Positions 46,221 to 55,144 are shown, numbered from the stretch's first letter. The stretch: 64,000 nucleotides of DNA from Paragemmobacter straminiformis (GCF_014243445.1 NZ_JACLQD010000004.1:310001-374000), one strand, 5' to 3'. Notes: generated by a model not told the origin, from the sequence alone. Numbers and translations are program-made.

Positions 46221-47555
46221 TCACTGGCCGACGACCTCGTCGACATCGGCTTGCGTGCGGATGGTGATGCCCTTTTCGGCGGCATAGGCCTCGGACGACT
46301 TTTCGATGATCGGGCGCAGCAGCGACCAGTCGGGGGCGATCCAGTCGGAAACCACGTTCCACTTCTTGCCGTCCCACTGCTGGAAGGTCACGTAGCCTTC
46401 GCCTTCGTGGTTCTGCCAGGTGACGTTGATCGAGTGGAAGAGGTTTTCGGCGCCGAGTTCCTTGACCCGTTCGGGGCTGAGCTGGAGGTGTTCGAAGCCC
46501 CAGCGGACCTCGTCGCCGGTCAGGGTGCGGTGGCCGAATTTCTCTTGGGCGATGCGCACGGCCTCGACGTTCAGGATGCCGTTGACGATGCCGAGGTTGT
46601 GGTAGACCGACCCGATGCGCTGCGGATCGGAGAGGTTGCCCTGGCCCGCATCGTAGACGGTCTTGATGATCTCTTGCAGGACCGGATATTCCTTGCCCGA
46701 GGCCTGCGTGGTGATCGCGGTATAGCCGATGGCGGCATCGCCTGCGGGGGTCACGTCCTCTTCCGAGTTCGACCAGACGTTGCCGATGATGTGGTCGACG
46801 GGAAAGCCGTTGCGCTGGGCCGTCGTCAGGGCCACGGGATTCATCACGCCCCAGCCGCGCAGCACCACGTAATCGGGGCGTTCGCGGCGGATCTGGAGCC
46901 ATTGGGCGCCCTGCTCGTTGCCGGGGTGGGGCACTTCGATCTGGGTCAGTTCAAAGCCGTATTTCTGCGCCAGAAGGTCGTAGATCGGGATGGTTTCCTT
47001 GCCATAGGGCGAGCCGTGGTAGAGCACGACGATCTTCTTGCCCTTGAGCGCGTCGGGCCCGCCTTCCTTGCTTGCGATGTAGTTCACGATGCCCGAGGTT
47101 TCGGAATAGGGGTTCAGCAGCAGCGGAAAGACGTAGGGAAAGACGCGCCCGTCGGTCGTGTCGGTGCGCCCGTGGTTGATGGTGATGAGCGGAACCTTGT
47201 CGGCGGTGATGCCGTCGATCATGGCGTAGGCGATGCCGACCGAAAGCGGGTTCCATGCGGCGATGCCGGGGTTCGATTTCAGGCGCTGGTAGACCTCGAC
47301 GCCCTTTTCGACCTCGTATTCCGTTTCACCTTCGGACCATGTGAGCTTGACGCCGTTCACGCCGCCGTCGCGGGTGTTGATCAGGTTCAGGTAGTCGATG
47401 AAGCCACCGAAAAAGCCCGTGCCGCCTGCGGCATAGGGGCCGACGCGATAGGATTGCAGCGGGAAGTGCTGTTCGTCGGCCTGCGCGGTGGTGAAGCCAC
47501 CGGTCAGGATGGTCGCCGCCAGAAGCGCGGGGGCGATGCGTTTGAAGAAGGACAT
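46221..47555 (-). CDS. ABC transporter substrate-binding protein (LivK-like)
   Basis: A 444-residue periplasmic protein of the type I (leucine/amide) binding fold, longer than LivK (~370). The signal peptide MSFFKRIAPALLAATILTGG is cut near TAQADEQHF. Features are VGPYAAGGTGFFGGFIDYLN, KGKKIVVLYHGSPYGKE and PADEGD-like FPVDHIIGNVWSNSEED. The hydrophobic/aromatic insertions resemble amide- or urea-type binders. Its operon partners indicate a sulfone or sulfonate-like ligand, but this is inferred. Confidence 0.88.
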   Translation of the reverse strand: MSFFKRIAPALLAATILTGGFTTAQADEQHFPLQSYRVGPYAAGGTGFFGGFIDYLNLINTRDGGVNGVKLTWSEGETEYEVEKGVEVYQRLKSNPGIAAWNPLSVGIAYAMIDGITADKVPLITINHGRTDTTDGRVFPYVFPLLLNPYSETSGIVNYIASKEGGPDALKGKKIVVLYHGSPYGKETIPIYDLLAQKYGFELTQIEVPHPGNEQGAQWLQIRRERPDYVVLRGWGVMNPVALTTAQRNGFPVDHIIGNVWSNSEEDVTPAGDAAIGYTAITTQASGKEYPVLQEIIKTVYDAGQGNLSDPQRIGSVYHNLGIVNGILNVEAVRIAQEKFGHRTLTGDEVRWGFEHLQLSPERVKELGAENLFHSINVTWQNHEGEGYVTFQQWDGKKWNVVSDWIAPDWSLLRPIIEKSSEAYAAEKGITIRTQADVDEVVGQ

Positions 47556-47598
47556 TGGCGTCTCCGTTTGGTTCTTGTGTTTGGGGGAGTGATGGGGG

Positions 47599-48648
47599 TC
47601 AGCCGGCGCGCGGGGCGGCAAGGCGGCGTTTCAGGCGCGACAGGATCGCGGACAGGCCGCTCGGCTCGGCGATGAGGAAAAGGATGATGACGGTGCCGAG
47701 CGCGATACGTTCGAGCAGCTCGATGGTGCCGGGATCGGCCACGCCATCGAAGAACAGGCCGGTCAGGCGCGACAGGACGAGCGGAAAGACCACGATCAGC
47801 CCCGCGCCAAGGAACGCGCCGCGGATCGTCGCCAGCCCGCCGATGATGACGATGAACAGGATCTGGAAGGACCGGTCGAGGTTGAAGCCCGCAGGTTCGA
47901 CCGTGCGCAGATAGGCGAAGGCCCAGATGACGCCGGCAATGCCGATGATGGCCGAGGAGAGGGCAAAGGCGAAGAGCTTGGTCCGCAGGACCGGCACGCC
48001 GATCACGCGGGCGGCGGTTTCGTTGTCGCGCACGGCGATCAGGTTCACGCCTTGCGGGCCGTTCACGATGCGGTGGAGCAAGAACGTGATGGCCGTCACC
48101 GTGACCAGCGCAAAGAGGTAGCGGCCGACCGGACCGGACAGCGGCAGGCCTGCGATCCCGATGGCCGGTGCCGCGATGATGCCCGAGGCGCTGCCGTTTG
48201 AGAACCAGCCGAACTTGTTCAGCGCCCATTGGACGAAGAATTGCGCGGCAAGGGTCGAGACTGCCAGATAGAAGCCGCGCAGGCGCAGCGAGGGAAGGCC
48301 GAACACCAGCCCGATCGCCGCCGCCGCGACTGCCGCGAGCAGCATCGACGCGGGAAGCGGCAGGCCGAGGCGCAGATCGAAGTTGAAGGCCGCGAAGGCG
48401 CCGACCGCCATGAAGGCCGCCGAGCCGAGCGAGACCTGCCCGGCGTAGCCGGTGAGCAGGTTCAGGCCCAGACCCGCCAGAGAAAGCGCGAGGAAGGGCA
48501 GCAGGATCGCCTCGATCAGGTATTCGTTGGCGAGCAGCGGCACGGCCAGATAGGCGACGGCCAGAATGACGACGAGGGGAAGTGCTGCCAGCAGACGGTT
48601 TTCGCGGGGGGGCAGCGGGGTTGCGCTGAATTCGGTGACGAGGGACAT
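47599..48648 (-). CDS. livM: branched-chain-type ABC transporter permease (LivM-like)
   Basis: A 349-residue permease with about ten hydrophobic segments. GLNLLTGYAGQVSLGSAAFMAVGAFAA (in parts) is the LivM landmark, and FALSSAIIGIAGVIWAF and FIVIIGGLATIRGAFLGAGL complete the BPD_transp_2 domain. It begins 4 bp after livH. With LivH it forms the membrane channel. Confidence 0.92.
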   Translation of the reverse strand: MSLVTEFSATPLPPRENRLLAALPLVVILAVAYLAVPLLANEYLIEAILLPFLALSLAGLGLNLLTGYAGQVSLGSAAFMAVGAFAAFNFDLRLGLPLPASMLLAAVAAAAIGLVFGLPSLRLRGFYLAVSTLAAQFFVQWALNKFGWFSNGSASGIIAAPAIGIAGLPLSGPVGRYLFALVTVTAITFLLHRIVNGPQGVNLIAVRDNETAARVIGVPVLRTKLFAFALSSAIIGIAGVIWAFAYLRTVEPAGFNLDRSFQILFIVIIGGLATIRGAFLGAGLIVVFPLVLSRLTGLFFDGVADPGTIELLERIALGTVIILFLIAEPSGLSAILSRLKRRLAAPRAG

Positions 48649-48651
48649 GGG

Positions 48652-49548
48652 TCAGAACCTTTCCACGAGTTTCTGGCCGAACAGCCCCGAGGGCCGGACC
48701 AGCAGCACCACCAGCGCCACCGCATAGGCGAACCAGCCCTCGATACCGCCGCCGACGAAAGGCCCGAGATAGACCTCGGCCAGCTTTTCGGTGGCGCCGA
48801 TCAGCAGGCCCGCGACGATGGCCCCGAGGACCGAGTCGAAGCCGCCCAGAACCAGCACCGGAAGCGCCTTGAGCACGACGAGCGAGAGGGAGAACTGCAC
48901 CCCGAGCCTTGCGCCCCACAAGAGACCGGCGACCAAGGCCACGACGCCCGCCGCAGTCCAGACCGCGATCCAGATCCGGTCGAGCCGCAGCCCGACCGCG
49001 AGGGCGGCGAACTGGTCATCGGCCACGGCGCGGAAAGCGAGGCCGGTGCGGGTGAAGCGGAAAAAGGCGGTCAGCACGGCAACCATCGCCCCGGCAATCG
49101 CTGCCGCGACAAGATCGAAGGTCGAGATGAAGATGCCGGCCACCTCGAAAGGATCGTTCGAGATGCCGAGGTCGAGCCGGTGGACCTGCGTGCCCCACAA
49201 GAGTTGTGCCAGCCCTTCGAGGATATAGGACAGGCCCAACGTCGCCATGAAAAGCGTCATGGGCGAACGGTTGGCGAGCGGCCGCAGCACCGCGCGTTCG
49301 ACGGTGATGCCGAGCAGCGTCATGGCGAGCAGGGTCAGGACCAGCGCGCCTGCGAAGGGCAGGCCCATCTCGGTCAGGCTGACGAAGGTCAGCGCGGCGA
49401 AAAGGACCATCGCCCCCTGGGCGAAGTTGAGCACGCCCGAGGTCTTGTAGATCAGCACGAAGCCGATGGCGACCAGCGCATACATGACGCCCGAGAGCAG
49501 GCCGCCGATCGCGACTTCGACCGCGAAGAGGAAGGTGAACCAATCCAT
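48652..49548 (-). CDS. livH: branched-chain-type ABC transporter permease (LivH-like)
   Basis: A 298-residue permease. GLLSGVMYALVAIGFVLIYK, GVLNFAQGAMVLFAAL and VLGGFDSVLGAIVAGLLIG are typical LivH segments; about eight membrane helices are seen. The ATG at 49548 overlaps the livG stop (TGATG) and is preferred to a GTG one codon earlier. Confidence 0.92.
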   Translation of the reverse strand: MDWFTFLFAVEVAIGGLLSGVMYALVAIGFVLIYKTSGVLNFAQGAMVLFAALTFVSLTEMGLPFAGALVLTLLAMTLLGITVERAVLRPLANRSPMTLFMATLGLSYILEGLAQLLWGTQVHRLDLGISNDPFEVAGIFISTFDLVAAAIAGAMVAVLTAFFRFTRTGLAFRAVADDQFAALAVGLRLDRIWIAVWTAAGVVALVAGLLWGARLGVQFSLSLVVLKALPVLVLGGFDSVLGAIVAGLLIGATEKLAEVYLGPFVGGGIEGWFAYAVALVVLLVRPSGLFGQKLVERF

Positions 49549-50414
49549 CACGCGGCCTCTGCCCCGAGATAGGCGCGGATGACCTCGGGGTCGCGGCGGA
49601 CCTGATCGGGCGTGCCGTCGGCGATCTTCACACCGTGATCCAGCACGGCGATATGGTCGGACAGGCCCATGACCACGCCGATGTCATGTTCGATGAGGAT
49701 GACGGACAGCCCGCTTGCGTCGCGCGCCTGCCGCACGAAGCCGGCCATTTCGGCCTTTTCCGTCGCGGTCATGCCGGCCATCGGTTCGTCGAGCAGCAAG
49801 AGCCGTGGTTCGGCCACGAGGGCGCGGGCCAGTTCGACCCGCTTTTGCAGGCCGTAAGGAAGGGTGCCGACCTTGCGGTCCAGTGCTGCGGTGAGGTGGA
49901 GCCTTTCGGCCACCTTGCGGACCTGTCCGTTCTGGCGGGCCTGTTCGCGGCGGGCGGCAGGAAGGGAAAGCAGATGCCCCAGCACCCCGCTGCGGCGCTG
50001 GAAAACCAGCCCCGAGAGGATGTTTTCCGCCACGGTCAGCGCCGGAAACAGGGCGAGGTTCTGGAAGGTCCGCGCCACGCCGAGGACGGCAAGCCGCTGC
50101 GGCGGAACCGCGCGAAAGCGTTGCGCGCCGAAGCGGATTTCGCCCGCGTCGGCCTGATAGAGCCCGCTGATGACGTTGATGAGCGAGGATTTTCCCGCCC
50201 CGTTCGGCCCGATCACGGCGCGGATTTCGCCGGCCTTTACGTCAAGGCTGACGGCCGTCAGCGCCTTGATTCCCCCGAAACCCAGGCTGACCGCTTCGAG
50301 TGCCAGAACGGCACCGGTCGCGGCGCGCGTTTCGCCCTTGGGCAAGGCCTGGGCTTCGGTCCGGTCGCGGACCGGATGGGCAGCCGGATGGGCGCGCAGA
50401 AGGGCGCTTGTCAT
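49548..50414 (-). CDS. livG: branched-chain-type ABC transporter ATPase (LivG-like)
   Basis: A 288-residue ATPase. Walker A is GPNGAGKSS, then ARTFQNLALFPALTVAENI (LivG Q-loop), signature LPYGLQKRVELARALV and Walker B LLLLDEPMAGMT. It carries a ~35-residue N-terminal extension not needed for the fold, so a later start near residue 35 is possible. First intact gene after the sfnG remnant. Confidence 0.9.
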   Translation of the reverse strand: MTSALLRAHPAAHPVRDRTEAQALPKGETRAATGAVLALEAVSLGFGGIKALTAVSLDVKAGEIRAVIGPNGAGKSSLINVISGLYQADAGEIRFGAQRFRAVPPQRLAVLGVARTFQNLALFPALTVAENILSGLVFQRRSGVLGHLLSLPAARREQARQNGQVRKVAERLHLTAALDRKVGTLPYGLQKRVELARALVAEPRLLLLDEPMAGMTATEKAEMAGFVRQARDASGLSVILIEHDIGVVMGLSDHIAVLDHGVKIADGTPDQVRRDPEVIRAYLGAEAA

Positions 50415-50459
50415 GGCGAAACTCCGTGGGTTCGGGGGGAGAGGGGGGGAGCGGCGGCC

Positions 50460-51161
50460 CTATTCGGCCGCCACCGCCTTGGCGTCACGCGCCGCTTCCA
50501 GTTCCCGGACGAGCGGGATCACATGCTTGCCGAAGAAATCGACCTCTTCCTGGAAATGCAGGAACCCGAGCAGGATCAGGTCGGCCCCGTGATCCTTGAG
50601 CGCGAGGATGCGTTCGGCCACCTGTTCGGGCGTGCCGATCAGGTTCGAACGGAAGCCGTCGTTATACTGGACAAGATCCTGGAATGTGGATTTCGCCCAG
50701 TTGCCCTCTTTCTCGGGGCTGGCATTTCCGGCGTTCTGCACTTCGTGGTGGAAGCCGCGCACGGCGTCGGGAATGGCGTGGTCCAGCACATTCTGCAATT
50801 CGGCCTTGGCCTCGGCCTCGGTCGGGCGGACGATGCCGAAGGCGTTGATGCCGATCTTGGCGCGCGGGCGGGTGCGGCCGAAGGCGGCTTCCTTGGCGCG
50901 GATGTCGTCGACCTGCGTCTTGAGCCCTTCGGGCGTGTTGCCGTTGGTGAAGTACCAGTCCGAGACGCGGGCGGCCATGTCGCGCGCCGCGCGGGACGAG
51001 CCGCCCTGGAAGATTTCGGGCAGGCCGCCGACGGGCTTGGGTTTTTGCGAGTAGTTGGCGAAGCGGTAGAAGTCGCCTTCGAGGCTGTATTCCTGCTCGG
51101 TCCAGATGCCACGGATGGCGTTGATGAACTCTTCGGAGGTCCTTGCAGAGGTTGATGGGGG
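50460..51161 (-). pseudogene. sfnG: sfnG remnant (FMNH2-dependent dimethylsulfone monooxygenase), N-terminal part deleted
   Basis: The frame is open for 233 codons from directly after the msuE stop codon to TAG at 50460. It encodes the C-terminal part of a luciferase-like SfnG (EEFINAIRGIWTEQEYSLEG, GLPEIFQGGSSRAARDMAAR, VSDWYFTNGNTPEGLKTQVD). Family members are about 360 residues; roughly the first 130-140, with the FMN-phosphate strands and start codon, are absent. The first ATG inside is at 50978, mid-domain. The remnant is in the same frame as msuE, separated only by its TAA. It is most simply a deletion that joined msuE to the middle of sfnG. Confidence 0.75.
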
Positions 51162-51722
51162 TTATTCCGCAGCCACGGCCGGACGGCGGGCTTGCGGGAA
51201 AAGGTCGTCGAATTCCGAGACCGCGCGGTGAAGGCGGGCAAGTGCCGCCTCGCCGGTCAGGACACCGTCGGTGAAGTCGCGGTCCGAGACATGCACGGCG
51301 GTCGACAGGACGCGGGCTTCGAAAAAGGCGAAGAGCGGGCGAAGCTGGTGTTCGACGGCCAGAGCATGTTTCTCCCCGCCGCCGGTCGCCGCGATCAGCA
51401 CCGGCTTGCGCAGAAGCGCTGCGGGGTCGATCAGGTCGATCAGATGTTTGAAAAGACCCGGATACGATGCCTTGTAAACCGGGGTCGCCACGATCAGCGC
51501 ATCGGCCGAGAGCAGCGCCTGCACATGGGCCTGCGCCCTGTCAGACAGGTCGGAGAGACGCCGCGCCCGGCCCAGATCGTCGCCGAAATCGGCCAGTTCG
51601 AAAAGCTGCGTGCGTGCGTCCAGACGCCCGGCCGCCGCATCGAGAGCGACGCGCACCAGACTTTTCGTCTTGGACGGGCTTGTGGTGTTGCCCGAAAGGC
51701 CGACGAGGGAAAGGTTGCTCAT
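51162..51722 (-). CDS. msuE: NADPH-dependent FMN reductase (MsuE-type)
   Basis: A 186-residue flavodoxin-like reductase that supplies FMNH2 to SsuD, SfnG and similar monooxygenases. It has LVGLSGNTTSPSKTKSLVRV with the FMN-phosphate loop, VATPVYKASYPGLFKHLIDL, and LIAATGGGEKHALAVEHQL. Length and order match MsuE/SsuE, so the protein is complete even though the DNA after its stop is a deletion junction. It is the first gene of the minus-strand operon ending in sfnB. The shared sulfur motif lies 60 bp upstream. Confidence 0.92.
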   Translation of the reverse strand: MSNLSLVGLSGNTTSPSKTKSLVRVALDAAAGRLDARTQLFELADFGDDLGRARRLSDLSDRAQAHVQALLSADALIVATPVYKASYPGLFKHLIDLIDPAALLRKPVLIAATGGGEKHALAVEHQLRPLFAFFEARVLSTAVHVSDRDFTDGVLTGEAALARLHRAVSEFDDLFPQARRPAVAAE

Positions 51723-51780
51723 GCGACCTCCAAAATACGCGATAAACTTGGTAGACATTACTTGCGCAAGTCGGCCTGCT

Positions 51781-51820
51781 TCCATTCCAAATATGGCCCT
51801 GAAAACAGATTTTTTATCTA
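51781..51820 (-). promoter_or_regulatory. organosulfur-region motif upstream of msuE
   Basis: On the minus strand: TAGATAAAAAATCTG (51820-51806), then 13 bases, then ATATTTGGAATGGA-type sequence ending at 51781. The AGAT-N5-ATCT palindrome and the ATTTGGAATGG box are 14 bp apart, the same as at the FAD-NAD(P) gene. This is the likely control site of the msuE operon. Confidence 0.65.
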
Positions 51821-52004
51821 TTGAATGAATAGACGTTTGAAAAACAAGGGCGGTCCGGCGCGGTGGGGGAAGGATGGTCTCTTTCCATCACGGTTTTCGC
51901 GGCTGCGGGGCTGTTTGCGGCCCGACCGGGAGGTTTGCGTTCTATCGGGGCGGGGCGGATCGCCCTTTGGCGGCCTGACATCCGGTGGGCGGCGGCGCTG
52001 CGGG

Positions 52005-53501
52005 TCAGTTCGGGGGCTGGCGCGATTTCCATTGGCGGCGCAGGTCAAGCGCAAGGGCCACTTCGCGTTGCAGGTAGCTGCGGTCGGCGTCGTGTTCCAG
52101 TTCGGCCCAGCTGTTGACGGCCGAGAGGGCATCAAATCCCGGCGAGAGCGCCTCGGCGCGGTCGAGGTGGCGCGCGGCGGCGGCGGCATCGCCGAGGGCC
52201 GCATGGCAGGCGGCAAGGCGGGTCTGTTTCCACGCATCGGTCCCGGGCAGGCGCTGGATGCAGGCGATGGCCTGTGCATGGTTGCCCGCGATGTGATGGG
52301 CGATGGCAAGATCGCCGTGATACCAGCCCGGATGCAGCGGGTTGAGGCGCACGGCCGCGTCGAGACAGTCGATGCCTTCGTGCGGTTTGCCGCGCAAGGC
52401 GAGGACATAGCCCAGCATGGCGAGGGGGTCGGGGTCTGACGGGTTGGTTGCGACCGCCTTGCGGGCGGAAAACTCGGCGGCGTCGAAGTCGCGGCGCCAG
52501 AGGCGGGCCAAGGCCAGAATGGCGTGGCAGCGGGCCTCTTCGGGGGCGAGTTCCACGCCGCGCAGGGCATGGGAAAGACCTTCGTCCAGCACGGCGGGCG
52601 GGGCTGAATCGTAGCCGCCGAGGATAAGCACGGCGAGGCCGAGGTAGCTGTGGCCCAATGCGAAGCCCGGGTCACGTGCGAGGGTCGCGCGGAAATGGGC
52701 ATGGGCCTCTTCGTTGACGCCCTTGCCATAGCGGCGCAGGGCGGCGACGCCTGCGACGAAGTGCTGCCATGCGCCCAGATCGGCGCTGGGCGAGGCGGGG
52801 CCGAGCGCAATCCGCTTTTGCTGGTCGATGCCGAGGCGGGTGATGATCTGGTGCGGCAGGGCCATCAGCACCTCGGCGGGGCTGGATTCGCCGATCAGGA
52901 AGGTGTCGGCCCAGATCTGGCGGCCCGTGGCGGTTTCGCACAGCGCGGGCGCAAGGCGCAGGCCGTTGGCGACACGGCGCGCGCTGCCCTCGACGAACCA
53001 GTCCGCGCCCAGGGTGCGGGCGGCATCGTGGGGTGACATGTTCTCGGGGCGGCACTGGAAAGCGGAGTGGCGGGCAATCACGCGGACAAGGCCGTAGCGT
53101 CCGAGGCATTGGCAGATTTCCTCGGTCACGGCATCGGCGAGGATGCTGTCATCGGCGCGGTCCGAGAGTGTCAGGAAGGGAAGGACGACGACGGCGGGCG
53201 GGCCGTCGGGTGCCGGGTCTTGACGCGGCAGGTCGAGCATGTAGCCGCGGCGGGGAATGGTGCGCAGCGCCCCGTCGTCCAGCACGCGCCGAAGGTCGCT
53301 GACGGCCTGCGTCAGCGAGTCTTCGCCCACGGTCACGTCGGGCCAGATGGCGTCAAGGAGTTCGTCCTTGCCGATGACGCGGCCCGCATTGCGGGCAAGG
53401 TAGGTCAGAAGCGCGAAGGTCTTGGCGCGCAGATGCACGGGCTGCCCGTCGCGGAGCAGCGTTCCGCGGCCAAGGTCGAGATCATGCGCGCCGATTCTCA
53501 T
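52005..53501 (-). CDS. winged-helix (OmpR-type) regulator with TPR domain
   Basis: A 498-residue protein. The N-terminal Trans_reg_C winged helix spans about 1-90 (LRAKTFALLTYLARNAGRVI, VGEDSLTQAVSDLRRVLDD). The middle (about 100-230) resembles the FlgO/adenylate-cyclase-linked beta domain (VVVLPFLTLSD, ADAVTEEICQCL). The rest is tetratricopeptide repeats (from about 265 to 460). No membrane segment or phosphoacceptor domain is present, so it is a soluble one-component regulator of the CadC/HilA-like group. The target is unknown; it separates the sulfur from the phosphorus genes. Confidence 0.85.
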   Translation of the reverse strand: MRIGAHDLDLGRGTLLRDGQPVHLRAKTFALLTYLARNAGRVIGKDELLDAIWPDVTVGEDSLTQAVSDLRRVLDDGALRTIPRRGYMLDLPRQDPAPDGPPAVVVLPFLTLSDRADDSILADAVTEEICQCLGRYGLVRVIARHSAFQCRPENMSPHDAARTLGADWFVEGSARRVANGLRLAPALCETATGRQIWADTFLIGESSPAEVLMALPHQIITRLGIDQQKRIALGPASPSADLGAWQHFVAGVAALRRYGKGVNEEAHAHFRATLARDPGFALGHSYLGLAVLILGGYDSAPPAVLDEGLSHALRGVELAPEEARCHAILALARLWRRDFDAAEFSARKAVATNPSDPDPLAMLGYVLALRGKPHEGIDCLDAAVRLNPLHPGWYHGDLAIAHHIAGNHAQAIACIQRLPGTDAWKQTRLAACHAALGDAAAAARHLDRAEALSPGFDALSAVNSWAELEHDADRSYLQREVALALDLRRQWKSRQPPN

Positions 53502-53560
53502 TCGCGGCCCCCCGAACGGGATGGTTCAGCGAAAGGCGGGCGGGCGGGTCTGTCAAGCGT

Positions 53561-53794
53561 TCAGAAGCCGAGGATGCGGAAGATCCATCCCGGCCCGTCG
53601 GTCCAGTCGGGAACGGTCGGGTCGAGCGAGGGCATGAGCGAGAGAAGATCGCCTTCGGGACAGCCGTTGAGGCTTGCCGCTTCGAACAGGCGGTGGTGAC
53701 GGTCGCGCACGAGGCCGTCTGCGGTGTCATCCGGCGGGGGGCATGGCTGAAGGCGGGACAGCGGCGCGGGGCGGGGGGGAGGGATCATCGGCAT
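53561..53794 (-). CDS. small hypothetical protein
   Basis: A 77-residue protein starting MPMIPPPRPAPLSRLQP with a GAAGG site upstream. A Pro-rich start is followed by RDRHHRLFEAASLNGCPEGDLLS and a WTDGPGWIFRILGF end. No family is recognised. It lies 59 bp upstream of the winged-helix/TPR gene on the same strand and may be co-transcribed. The aromatic C-terminus and one Cys are its only notable features. Confidence 0.45.
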   Translation of the reverse strand: MPMIPPPRPAPLSRLQPCPPPDDTADGLVRDRHHRLFEAASLNGCPEGDLLSLMPSLDPTVPDWTDGPGWIFRILGF

Positions 53795-53919
53795 GGGACA
53801 CCTTCGGGAGTGCGATCCCTGCAAGGTCGGCCCTGCGGCGGGTGAAGTCCTGAAACCCCGGTGATGTTTTTCTGAAAAGCGGTCGGGCGGGCGGGATGCG
53901 GCCTGCGCTGCGCGTGGCC

Positions 53920-54597
53920 CTAGGCAGAGCGGCTTTGCCGCAGCAGGCTCAGGATCTGGCGCAGGGCTGCGGCCGGACCGATGGCGCGGGCGATATCGTG
54001 CAGCATGGCGATATCGGCGCGGATCCCTGCGACAAGGCCGCGCTTTCTGGCCTTGGTGGGGCTTGCCACGCCGCGCCAGCGCACCACGGCGATCGGGTGG
54101 CGGGCGGCGATCCAGAGGGCGTTTATATAGACCTCGACCCCGAAGCGGGGCAGGCGGCAAAGCGCCTCGGCGTGGGGGGCGATCATGGCGCGGGGCAGGA
54201 CGCGTTCGCCCGAGATGTAGTCGAGCCCGATCCAGCGCCACAAGAATGGCGCGTTGCGGCGCAGGCTGATCGAGGTGGCTGCCTTGCCCGTGAGGACCGG
54301 CAGGAGCAGGCGGGTCAGGTCGCGGGGGGTGAGGCCGACCAGATCGGCATCGAGAAACAGCAGGTAGCGGCCTTGCGAAAGCGCGATGCCGGCAGCCAGC
54401 GCGCGGGTCTTGCCGCCGTTCTGAGCCATGTGCAGCAGGCGCACGCCGGGGCGGGCGGCGACATGGGCGGTGGCGTCGGTCGAGCCGTCGTCGATCACGA
54501 TCACCTCGTCGATCAGCGGGTTGGCAAGGGCTGCGTCAAGCACGGCGCCGATGCGCGGGGCTTCGTTATGGGCGGGGATCAGGCATGAGACGCGCAT
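53920..54597 (-). CDS. family 2 glycosyltransferase
   Basis: A 225-residue GT-A glycosyltransferase. It has CLIPAHNEAPRIGAVLDA at the start, the first Asp set in EVIVIDDGSTD, NGGKTRALAAGI for donor positioning, and the DXD-like LFLDADLVGL. There are no membrane helices, so it acts at the cytoplasmic face. It is last in the operon metallophosphoesterase-GT21-VTT-GT2 and overlaps the VTT gene by 32 bp. It probably glycosylates a lipid carrier or diacylglycerol; this is inferred from context. Confidence 0.85.
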   Translation of the reverse strand: MRVSCLIPAHNEAPRIGAVLDAALANPLIDEVIVIDDGSTDATAHVAARPGVRLLHMAQNGGKTRALAAGIALSQGRYLLFLDADLVGLTPRDLTRLLLPVLTGKAATSISLRRNAPFLWRWIGLDYISGERVLPRAMIAPHAEALCRLPRFGVEVYINALWIAARHPIAVVRWRGVASPTKARKRGLVAGIRADIAMLHDIARAIGPAAALRQILSLLRQSRSA

Positions 54598-55144
54598 GGG
54601 GTTTTCCTTGCTTGCGAAGCCAGAGGAGGGCGAAGCCGAGGGTGAGGGCGCAGAGGGCGAGACCCAGCGGAACAAGCCAGTCGCTGTCGCGCAGGCCAGT
54701 GCCGAAGGCATAGCCGAGCAGGGCGAGGATGGCAGCCTTGGGAAGGGTCGCCGCAAGGTTGAAGCCGAGAAACGGGAGCAGCGGCACGCGCGCCATGCCC
54801 GAGGCAAGCAGGACCAGCGCGCCGATGGAATGGGTGAGCTTGTCGTAGACGAGCACGCGGCCCGCATTGCGGCGCAAGTCTGCCAAGGGGACGGTGCGGT
54901 TGATCCGCCGTGACAGGCCGCGCGGCAGGCGGTGGCGCAGGGCGCGGCCTGCGCCCCAGAGGAGGGCGTCTCCGGCAAGATCGGCAAGCGTGGCGACAAG
55001 GATGACGCCGCCAAGGGGAAGCGTGCCACCTGCGGCGAGGGCGTCTGCCGCGAGGGTGGCGAACGGGCCTTCGACAAGGGCAGCGGGGGCCAGCAGCCAC
55101 AGGCCGTGGGTGGACAGCACGGCCATGACCGAGGCCGGGGTCAT
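54566..55144 (-). CDS. VTT/DedA-like membrane protein
   Basis: A 192-residue membrane protein with about five hydrophobic segments, resembling the VTT (SNARE-associated, DedA) group. It has EGPFATLAADALAAGG near the start, LADLAGDALLWGAGRAL, and an amphipathic SRRINRTVPLADLRRNAGR loop. DedA proteins are lipid scramblases or flippases, which fits an operon of lipid glycosylation. It overlaps the GT21 gene by 4 bp and the GT2 gene by 32 bp. Confidence 0.7.
   Translation of the reverse strand: MTPASVMAVLSTHGLWLLAPAALVEGPFATLAADALAAGGTLPLGGVILVATLADLAGDALLWGAGRALRHRLPRGLSRRINRTVPLADLRRNAGRVLVYDKLTHSIGALVLLASGMARVPLLPFLGFNLAATLPKAAILALLGYAFGTGLRDSDWLVPLGLALCALTLGFALLWLRKQGKPHARLMPDPRP

Noticed and set aside
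51781-51820. Sigma-54 promoter at the ATTTGGAATGG box
   Set aside because: The GG-N10-GC spacing of -24/-12 promoters is not met at msuE or at the FAD-NAD(P) gene.
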